From NCBI GenBank assembly GCA_902462495.1, contig CABQCC010000050.1, forward strand, positions 1 through 11,461: a stretch of 11,461 nucleotides of DNA, written 5' to 3'. Below, piece after piece: positions 6,625 to 11,461 of the stretch. The DNA comes from an uncultured Eubacterium sp. Lineage in GTDB: Bacteria > Bacillota > Clostridia > Oscillospirales > Acutalibacteraceae. Numbering within the stretch: the first letter of the stretch is position 1; each line of letters opens with the position of its first letter. The position numbers were made by a program, and so were the translations under genes. The notes below the pieces were generated by a model. The model saw nothing but the letters and a program-made list of their open reading frames with translations, made no database searches and was not told the origin of the DNA.

Positions 6625-7306
6625 TTTGCTCACCTCCATTAATAAATTCAAAATATTCTTTTTGACTTTCAAAGAAACACGGTAAATTTAAGCACAATAT
6701 CTTCGTTGCATATTTCACAGCCTCATTAACATCATGCGAAATCATAATTACGGTTGTACCGTTTGAATTTATTTGAGCAAGCAAATTATAAAAGTCCTCA
6801 CTTGCCTTTGGGTCAAGAGCCGCAACCGGCTCGTCAAGTAAAAGAATTTTATCTGTGGCACAGAGTGCTCGTGCAAGTAATACTTTTTGCTGTTGACCTC
6901 CCGAAAGTTCACGATAGCATCTTTTTTCAAGTTCTTGTATATTAAGATTTTTCATAACCTTCTTAAACTCGGCTTTTTGTTTTTTTGTATAAAAAGGTCT
7001 CAGTCCGTTTCTGTTGAGAAAGCCTGACATAACTACTTCGCTTACCGATGCCGGAAAATCTCGTTGCAGCTGTGTTTGTTGAGGTAGATATCCGATTTCG
7101 TTTTTCTTTATATCATCCGAAAAAACGATTTCACCGTCAATTGTATTTTCCAAGCCTAAAATCGTTTTCATAAGCGTACTTTTTCCGCAACCGTTTTCGC
7201 CGATTATGCAAAGGTAATCGCCCTTTTCAACTTTAAAATTTATATTGCTTTTTACAACTTTGTTATTATAGCCGACAGCTAAATTCTTGCATACAATCTG
7301 TGCCAT
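6617..7306 (-). CDS. znuC: Metal ABC transporter ATP-binding protein (ZnuC-like)
   Basis: A 229-aa cytoplasmic ATPase that powers the importer. Walker A is GENGCGKST (residues 36-44), the Q-loop is in YLPQQ (73-77), the signature is LSGGQ (134-138), Walker B is ILLLDEP (154-160) and the switch His is H191. All catalytic residues are present and the length is normal. AGGAGG precedes the ATG, and the gap to the znuA stop is 10 nt. Its 3' end overlaps the permease start. Confidence 0.95.
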   Translation of the reverse strand: MAQIVCKNLAVGYNNKVVKSNINFKVEKGDYLCIIGENGCGKSTLMKTILGLENTIDGEIVFSDDIKKNEIGYLPQQTQLQRDFPASVSEVVMSGFLNRNGLRPFYTKKQKAEFKKVMKNLNIQELEKRCYRELSGGQQQKVLLARALCATDKILLLDEPVAALDPKASEDFYNLLAQINSNGTTVIMISHDVNEAVKYATKILCLNLPCFFESQKEYFEFINGGEQNA

Positions 7307-7316
7307 AATGTCCTCC

Positions 7317-8318
7317 TTAATTTAAAGCTTGTTTAAGCACATTAAGATTGCTTTGCATTACATTCAAATATGTTTCGCCATTCTTAACATCATCGCTTGT
7401 AACCGATTGCATAGAATTGAGTGCAAGGATTTTTTGATTTTTTTCTTTTGTATTTTCAACTACCGTTTGAGCGATTTTGTGCTTTGGATTTTCGATAGTA
7501 AGCACTGTCGTTACACCGAGTTCATCAACTTTGTTTGCAAGAAATTTAATTGTTCCAAAACTTGCCTCTGTTTCGGCAGAACAACCTACAAATGCGGCAT
7601 AATATTTCAAAGAATAATCGTCAACCATATATCTAAACGGAAAACGGTCGCCGAAAACCAAGGTATCATATTTTGCGCTGTTGACTACTTGCTGATACTC
7701 CTTATCCAGTGCGTCCAAATTTTTGATGTATTCATTTAAATTCTTTTTATATACATCTGCATTTTTTGAGTCAATCTCGCAAAGTGCATCTGCAATGGAA
7801 GAACAAAGAGTTTTGGCGTTTTTGAGAGAAAGCCATACATGTTCATCATATTCAGGACCTTCCTCTTCACCCTCTTCTCCCTCTTCTTCAGCTTCCATAC
7901 CTTCAACTTGTTCTTCTTCCTTTACAGAATTTCCAAGAACATCAAGAAGATTTATAACCTTCATATTTTTGTTTTGAGCAGACTTCAATGCATCATCAAC
8001 CCAAGCGTCCGATTCACCGCCAGCATAAACAAACAAGTCACATTTAGAAATCTTTGCCATATCATAGGCACTCGGCTGATAGCTGTGCAAATCAACGCCT
8101 TTATCAAGAAGCATTGTCAAATCCACATTAGCTTGATTTTCACCAAGTATTTGCTTAACCCAATCGTATTCAGGAAAAATCGTTGTAACAATGCTGAGTT
8201 TTGTATTGTTTTCATTATTTTTTATTGTGTTTTCATTGTGGTTTCTTCCATGAGAGCAAGCAACAAAAATAATTGCAACACTTAAAACAGCGGCAATTAC
8301 GCCTAAAATTTTTTTCAT
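7317..8318 (-). CDS. znuA: Zinc/manganese ABC transporter substrate-binding lipoprotein (ZnuA-like)
   Basis: A 333-aa cluster A-I solute-binding lipoprotein. The signal peptide MKKILGVIAAVLSVAIIFVAC puts the lipidated Cys at 21. Likely metal ligands are H78 (in DLHSYQPS), H160 (in DEHVWLS), and acidic residues in FGDRFPFRY (D224) and CSAETEAS (E249, E251). The usual His-rich zinc loop is replaced by an acidic stretch at about 134-159 with roughly 15 Glu in 26 residues. Start choice: the frame is open to 8426, but the ATG at 8318 has GGAG 8 nt upstream and begins a normal signal peptide. The extra codons would run through a structured dyad. It is the first of the three transporter genes. Confidence 0.93.
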   Translation of the reverse strand: MKKILGVIAAVLSVAIIFVACSHGRNHNENTIKNNENNTKLSIVTTIFPEYDWVKQILGENQANVDLTMLLDKGVDLHSYQPSAYDMAKISKCDLFVYAGGESDAWVDDALKSAQNKNMKVINLLDVLGNSVKEEEQVEGMEAEEEGEEGEEEGPEYDEHVWLSLKNAKTLCSSIADALCEIDSKNADVYKKNLNEYIKNLDALDKEYQQVVNSAKYDTLVFGDRFPFRYMVDDYSLKYYAAFVGCSAETEASFGTIKFLANKVDELGVTTVLTIENPKHKIAQTVVENTKEKNQKILALNSMQSVTSDDVKNGETYLNVMQSNLNVLKQALN

Positions 8319-8364
8319 AAAAATATCTCCAATCAAATATAATCTTAAAAATGGGCATAAAAAT

Positions 8365-8453
8365 ACAAGGAACTTTTGCATAGCAAAATAAAGCCTGCTA
8401 AACAGGCCTATTTTTAACATATGCAAGCCCTAAAATGCAGACTTGTCCCTTGT
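8365..8453. repeat. Nested 89-bp dyad in the leader of znuA
   Basis: Three symmetrical pairs nest around one centre: ACAAGG (8365-8370) with CCTTGT (8448-8453), TTGCATA (8376-8382) with TATGCAA (8420-8426), and GCCTG (8393-8397) with CAGGC (8403-8407). The inner hairpin is flanked by AAAATA and TATTTT, so in either direction it resembles an intrinsic terminator. On the operon strand it could attenuate transcription between the regulator pair and the transporter, or protect an RNA end. A small palindromic mobile repeat is the main alternative. Confidence 0.6.
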
Positions 8454-8465
8454 TGATAACTATAT

Positions 8466-8777
8466 TTAATTGGATAATTTAGTTTTTAAATCAATAAGTG
8501 TTTCCTTTGAGAATATATAAGTAACAAAAGGAATGATAAATAAAGCAAAATAAAATAATACGGTTACACCTACAATATCATCCGATTTTGAACCTAAATC
8601 CGTTAAGTTTTTTATGCAAAGCTGCATTGTTTGGCAAATTTGACAATCGGTATGAGTGCACTTGTGATTCGCCTCTTTGATAACAAAAGCAGCAGAAAAT
8701 ACAGCCGCTATCACAAACAAAACTGCTATAAGCATTGTAACTATTCTCTTTTTCTTGCTTATAGCTTCCTGCTTCAT
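8466..8777 (-). CDS. Small Cys/His-rich two-helix membrane protein
   Basis: A 103-aa protein of unrecognised family. A basic N-terminus (KKKR) precedes a first membrane helix (about residues 12-33). A short loop follows with the cluster NHKCTHTDCQICQTMQLC (H38, C40, H42, C45, C48, C54). A second helix (about 69-90) and a charged tail complete it. By the positive-inside rule the loop would face outside. The Cys/His spacing looks metal-binding, but no known motif is matched. It lies 21 nt after the Fur/Zur-family gene, with AAGGAAA before its ATG, and upstream of znuA. It may therefore sense, hold or deliver metal for the importer. That role is inferred from position only. Confidence 0.8.
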   Translation of the reverse strand: MKQEAISKKKRIVTMLIAVLFVIAAVFSAAFVIKEANHKCTHTDCQICQTMQLCIKNLTDLGSKSDDIVGVTVLFYFALFIIPFVTYIFSKETLIDLKTKLSN

Positions 8778-8798
8778 CAGTGATTTCCTTTCTTAATA

Positions 8799-9212
8799 TT
8801 ACTTTGCACAATTTTCGCATAAGCCGTAAAAAACGGTTTTTGCAGGGTCGACCTTAAAATTATGATGCGATGAAATATGATTTTCAAATTCTTCAATTTC
8901 ATTGCAACTTAAATGAATGATTTTACCGCAATGCTCACATTTTAAGTGATATGTAGACTGCTTGGAGTGATTATCCTCTCCCACATATTCAAAGCATGCA
9001 CTGCTGGTATTGTCGATTGTATATTTTACAACACTGGAATTCTTAACAAGTTTTTCCAGTTGCCTATAGACAGTAGCATATCCTATTGAAATACCTTTTG
9101 CAGTCAAATCATTATATATTTGAGACACTGTTAAGTGCTCATTTTTATGTTCTTCCAAATATTTCAATAATTCATTATTGTGTTTTGTTGAATAATTTTT
9201 TCTCTCGCTCAT
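8799..9212 (-). CDS. Fur family metalloregulator (probably Zur)
   Basis: A 137-aa dimeric repressor. The winged helix covers residues 1-65, with the recognition helix ISIGYATVYRQLEKL (41-55). The C-terminal part has two structural zinc pairs, C92-x2-C95 (KCEHCGK) and C132-x2-C135 (LCENC). The usual HHHDH block before the first pair is reduced to a single His (STYH). D67, C73, E75, H82, H89, H112, H116 and H117 are candidate sensory ligands. Leading a zinc-type importer operon argues for Zur. The box at 9272-9286, however, equals the classical Fur 7-1-7 sequence, so iron or mixed sensing cannot be excluded. The start has a weak purine-rich ribosome site (AAAGAG), and the predicted 5' leader is very short. 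Confidence 0.9.
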   Translation of the reverse strand: MSERKNYSTKHNNELLKYLEEHKNEHLTVSQIYNDLTAKGISIGYATVYRQLEKLVKNSSVVKYTIDNTSSACFEYVGEDNHSKQSTYHLKCEHCGKIIHLSCNEIEEFENHISSHHNFKVDPAKTVFYGLCENCAK

Positions 9213-9234
9213 AATTTTAACTCTTTTTATTTTT

Positions 9235-9263
9235 ATTATAATTTAGCAAAATCAAATTGTCAA
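9235..9263 (-). promoter_or_regulatory. Consensus sigma-A promoter of the metal uptake operon
   Basis: On the minus strand TTGACA (9258-9263) and TATAAT (9235-9240) are both perfect and exactly 17 bp apart. Transcription should start near 9228, about 16 nt before the regulator's ATG. No comparable promoter was found before znuA, so this one probably serves all six genes. Confidence 0.88.
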
Positions 9264-9271
9264 TATAAAAT

Positions 9272-9286
9272 TGATAATCATTATCA
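9272..9286. promoter_or_regulatory. Perfect 7-1-7 Fur/Zur/Per-type operator
   Basis: TGATAATCATTATCA is a perfect palindrome identical to the Fur core TGATAATnATTATCA described in Bacillus. It lies 8 bp upstream of the -35 hexamer of the operon promoter, centred near -51. It is the expected autoregulatory operator of the Fur-family gene next to it. Its distance from the promoter core is unusual for simple steric repression. Confidence 0.8.
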
Positions 9287-9399
9287 TAATGCAGTTGCAT
9301 ACAGCTATTGTACATTTATTCAAAAAGTTTTAAAACGCATAATTTAATAACATTTAAGGAGTTAACTAAACACAATATCTACACCGCAAGAGATGGTGA
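9287..9399. other. Intergenic DNA with no recognised gene
   Basis: AT-rich DNA between the operator and the recombinase remnant. An AAGGAG ribosome-site-like string at 9356-9361 has no start codon at a useful distance. It may be decayed mobile-element sequence, but I see nothing assignable. Confidence 0.5.
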
Positions 9400-9487
9400 C
9401 TATTCCCTCTTTACCTTGTTACCATTTCGTTTGGTTTAAGACGAAGTGAGGTATTAGATATAAAATGGGACAGCATCGACATAGAAA
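9400..9487 (+). pseudogene. Tyrosine recombinase (phage-type integrase) remnant
   Basis: The + frame here reads FPLYLVTISFGLRRSEVL followed by DIKWDSIDIE. This matches the box I region of tyrosine recombinases, where the Arg of GLRRSE is catalytic and xxKWxxID follows. Only about 30 of an expected 300-400 residues remain. A TGA (9397-9399) cuts the frame just upstream, and the downstream part stops at the IS-like end beginning at 9488. There is no start codon, ribosome site or His/Tyr box. It is non-functional and marks a former integrated element. Confidence 0.75.
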
Positions 9488-9525
9488 TGAACAAGTCCGT
9501 AAAAAATGGACAATAGAAAAAAGAA

Positions 9526-9558
9526 CCCTCTTGATGTAGAATAAATACATCAGGAGGG
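9526..9558 (+). promoter_or_regulatory. Hairpin that buries the transposase ribosome site
   Basis: CCCTC-TTGATGTA pairs with TACATCAG-GAGGG across a 7-nt loop, and the right arm includes the AGGAGG (9552-9557) that lies 8 nt before the orfA ATG. Transcripts entering from outside would fold and hide it, a known way for IS elements to avoid activation by read-through. Confidence 0.6.
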
Positions 9559-9565
9559 AATTTTT

Positions 9566-9718
9566 ATGCCAAGAAGTTATCAACATATAAGCAATTATGA
9601 AAAAAATATTAAAATTGAAAGCACAAGTTTTCAACAAAATCGTATGAGGAATTGCGAACCCAACACTGAGGTGTCGAAAGAAACTCTAAATCCGTATTAT
9701 TATTTAAATTACCATTAA
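9566..9718 (+). pseudogene. Frameshifted, truncated transposase orfA
   Basis: The ATG at 9566 has a perfect AGGAGG 8 nt upstream. The first 13 residues look like IS3-type OrfA. At the poly-A run 9600-9606 the family-like reading moves to the next frame, where it continues ILKLKAQ (9606-9626). In the original frame the sequence continues without recognisable similarity to a stop at 9716, giving a 50-aa residual frame. From about 9630 to 9748 nothing else is recognised except a 12-bp AT-only dyad at 9696-9726. Confidence 0.6.
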
Positions 9719-9748
9719 ATAATAATTTATCTCCGAACGGAACAGGAT

Positions 9749-11461
9749 TTACATCAGTTTTGTCATACTCTTTAATGTAAAAGCAAGAGTAGAAGCATTG
9801 TGCAAAAAAGCCGAGGTTGTCGGAGGAATTACTCCAACAACGCCAAGCACAATTAATGCAGAGTTAAACGACATAATAGAACGGTAATTCGACCTGATTC
9901 TTGCCATCAAAAGATTGCTTATTTCTTTAAGCGTTACAAGAGAATTCAAATCATCACTTGAAACGGTTATATCCGCAATTTCTTTTGCTATTGCAGCACC
10001 TGAGCTTATTGCTATTCCGACATCTGCTTTACTCAATGCCGGTGAATCATTTATGCCGTCGCCCACCATAATAACAGAATTTCCGTCAGTTTGCATTTTT
10101 TCAATAAACATAGCTTTGTCCTCGGGCATAACTTCCGCATGGTATTCATCGATCCCCAATTTTTCTGCAACAGCCTTTGCCGTGCGTTCACTGTCACCGG
10201 TCATCATAACAATTTTATCTATGCCGTTTGTCCTCAAATCGTCAAGCGTTTGCTTAACATTGTCTTTTATAGGGTCCTCAATGCAAATCACGGCAACAAG
10301 TGTGCGGTTGATTGCCATATAAAGGTGTGAATATTCGTTTGGTATTGTATTGAATTTGTCTTGTTCATCTTGCGGCACGGTGCAGTTTTCGTCCTCAAAA
10401 ACAAAATGATAACTGCCTATAACAACCTTTTCGTCCCCGACAAGGCTCGAAATTCCATGAGCTACAATATATTCAACCTTTGAATGCTGTTCGGCGTGGT
10501 CAAGACCTCTCGCCTTAGCTTCGTTAACAACGGCATTTGCAACCGAGTGTGGGAAGTGTTCCTCAAGGCAAGCGGCAAGTCTGAGCATTTCAGCCTTGTC
10601 GTTGTTGCCGAATGTGATGATGTCTGCAACTTTCGGGTGTGCGTTTGTCAGCGTTCCGGTTTTGTCAAAAACAATAACATTTGCCTTTGAGAGCGCTTCA
10701 AGGTATTTTCCGCCTTTAACGGTTGCGTTATAATTACTGCATTCGTTGATAGCAGACAAAACCGCAACGGGCATTGTAAGCTTTAACGCACAGGAATAAT
10801 CCACCATAAGAATAGACAACGCCTTTGTTACATTTCGTGTAATTGCATATGTAAATATCGTGCCGAACAAACTAAACGGAACAAGCCTGTCCGCAAGGTT
10901 TGATGCTTTGCTTTCAAGTGATGATTTTAGCTTTTCCGAATCTTCAATCATTTTTACAATTCTGTCGTATTTGCCCTGACCATTAATCTGCGTAACTTTT
11001 ATAGTACACTCGCCACTTTCAACAACCGTGCCGGCATACACATGAGAACCCACCGTTTTGTTCACGGCAACACTTTCGCCCGTAATAGCTGATTGGTTAA
11101 CCGTTACACCGCCGTCGATAACCTCACCGTCAAGAGGTATCATATTGCTTGTGCGCAGAACAATTTTGTCGCCTACATTAACCTTGTTTGTAGAAACTAA
11201 AACCTCTTCATCATTTTTATTCTTTAACCACACTTTTTCAATTCCGAGCGACATTGTGTTTGCAAGGTCACTGACAGATTTTTTGTGGGTCCACTCCTCA
11301 AGAATTTCACCGATTTTGAGTAAAAACATAACGCTTGAAGCCGTTTCGAAATCACCTCTTATAAGCGAAACCGTAATTGCCACAGCATCAAGAACCGAAA
11401 CGCTCAGTTGTCCTTTGGCAAGCGACTTCAATGCCTTTAATATATATTTTATAGATTTAAT
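9749..11461 (-). CDS. Heavy metal translocating P-type ATPase, 5'-truncated by the window edge
   Basis: The last 570 residues of a P1B-type cation pump. The frame stays open to the window edge, so the TTG at 11431 is not a start. Numbering from the first visible residue: the actuator loop TGES is at 128-131, the phosphorylation motif DKTGT at 266-270, the P-domain has MMTGD (419-423) and GDGINDSP (467-474), and the last helix pair ends with HNASTLAFTLKSM. The metal-site motif before the P-domain is DYSCALKL (221-228), i.e. YSC instead of CPC. The nucleotide-domain HP motif reads EEHFPHSVA, with Ser after His. These changes resemble CtpC-like Mn/Zn ATPases more than CopA or ZntA, a tentative parallel. 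It probably exports a divalent metal. Any N-terminal metal-binding domain would lie outside the window. Confidence 0.93.
   Translation of the reverse strand: MKSIKYILKALKSLAKGQLSVSVLDAVAITVSLIRGDFETASSVMFLLKIGEILEEWTHKKSVSDLANTMSLGIEKVWLKNKNDEEVLVSTNKVNVGDKIVLRTSNMIPLDGEVIDGGVTVNQSAITGESVAVNKTVGSHVYAGTVVESGECTIKVTQINGQGKYDRIVKMIEDSEKLKSSLESKASNLADRLVPFSLFGTIFTYAITRNVTKALSILMVDYSCALKLTMPVAVLSAINECSNYNATVKGGKYLEALSKANVIVFDKTGTLTNAHPKVADIITFGNNDKAEMLRLAACLEEHFPHSVANAVVNEAKARGLDHAEQHSKVEYIVAHGISSLVGDEKVVIGSYHFVFEDENCTVPQDEQDKFNTIPNEYSHLYMAINRTLVAVICIEDPIKDNVKQTLDDLRTNGIDKIVMMTGDSERTAKAVAEKLGIDEYHAEVMPEDKAMFIEKMQTDGNSVIMVGDGINDSPALSKADVGIAISSGAAIAKEIADITVSSDDLNSLVTLKEISNLLMARIRSNYRSIMSFNSALIVLGVVGVIPPTTSAFLHNASTLAFTLKSMTKLM

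Larger units (their letters stand above)
9488..9718 (+). mobile_element. Decayed IS3-like element, left-end relic (copy B)
   Basis: It begins with TGAACAAGTCC and GGACA a few bases later, the look of an IS150/IS3-type left end. A hairpin follows (9526-9538 with 9546-9558, 13-bp stem, one T-G wobble), then AGGAGG inside the 3' arm and an ATG at 9566. The frame begins MPRSYQHISNYEK, which I recognise as the start of clostridial IS3-family helix-turn-helix orfA. No right inverted repeat or orfB could be located. The right boundary given is simply the stop of the residual frame. Confidence 0.6.

Noticed and set aside
6625..6672. TTG start for znuB
   Set aside because: It lies deep within znuC and lacks a ribosome site; the ATG at 6624 has GGAGG 8 nt upstream.
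7329..7977. Plus-strand open frames opposite znuA, including a Ser/Pro-rich one
   Set aside because: They are mirror images of the znuA coding sequence; the Ser-rich stretch is only the complement of the Glu-rich loop.
8319..8426. Upstream extension of the znuA frame by 36 codons
   Set aside because: The ATG at 8318 has a good ribosome site and starts a normal lipoprotein signal peptide; the extension crosses the nested dyad and has no ribosome site.
9419..9637. Minus-strand 72-codon open frame over the IS relic
   Set aside because: It is antisense to recognisable recombinase and transposase remains and resembles no protein family.
9696..9726. 12-bp AT-only dyad downstream of the P-type ATPase, as its terminator
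   Set aside because: It contains no G-C pairs and no T-run follows on the ATPase strand, so it would be a weak terminator.

Overview
The window looks like chromosome of a low-GC Gram-positive gut-type anaerobe. Clostridia, probably Oscillospirales/Ruminococcaceae, is my guess. The grounds are AT-rich intergenic DNA, strong AGGAGG-type ribosome sites, consensus sigma-A promoters, lipoprotein signal peptides and the look of the protein families. No rRNA or marker gene fixes the taxon. I found no tRNA, rRNA or CRISPR array.

Region 1 (1-1625, + strand): a near-consensus promoter (49-77), then a short leader of about 80 nt that ends in a strong intrinsic terminator (122-165). A MATE-family multidrug/cation antiporter gene follows (232-1566). 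The promoter-terminator-gene order suggests transcription attenuation or an unrecognised riboswitch. A bidirectional terminator (1586-1625) separates this gene from the convergent operon.

Region 2 (1635-5136): a four-gene minus-strand operon diverges from a MerR-family regulator. In transcription order it encodes a carboxymuconolactone decarboxylase-cupin fusion, an antibiotic-biosynthesis-monooxygenase (ABM) fold protein, a flavodoxin-fold NAD(P)H oxidoreductase with a CX2CX2CX6C motif, and an iron-dependent alcohol dehydrogenase. The regulator has a cysteine at position 52, as in the AdhR/NmlR aldehyde sensors. The operon promoter has the 19-bp spacer with a dyad typical of MerR-activated promoters. 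The likely job is detoxification of reactive aldehydes or quinones.

Region 3 (5291-9286, all minus strand): a zinc-type metal uptake operon. The order is Fur/Zur-family repressor, small Cys/His-rich two-helix membrane protein, ZnuA-like lipoprotein, ZnuC ATPase, ZnuB permease, and a small lipoprotein of unknown function joined to znuB by an ATGA overlap. A perfect TTGACA-17-TATAAT promoter precedes the regulator, with a perfect 7-1-7 Fur-type box (9272-9286) just upstream. A nested 89-bp dyad (8365-8453) lies before znuA and may tune expression within the operon.

Region 4 (9287-9748): a graveyard of mobile DNA. It holds a short tyrosine-recombinase remnant (about 30 residues around the catalytic Arg box), apparently interrupted by the left end of an IS3-like element. 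That element keeps a hairpin burying the transposase ribosome site and the first codons of a frameshifted orfA. A second relic of the same end, with compensatory stem changes, lies at the end of merR (5074-5136).

Region 5 (9749-11461, minus strand): most of a heavy-metal P1B-type ATPase, cut by the window edge at its N-terminal end. It has YSC where CPC is usual, so its metal is uncertain. Together with the zinc importer it suggests a metal-homeostasis neighbourhood.
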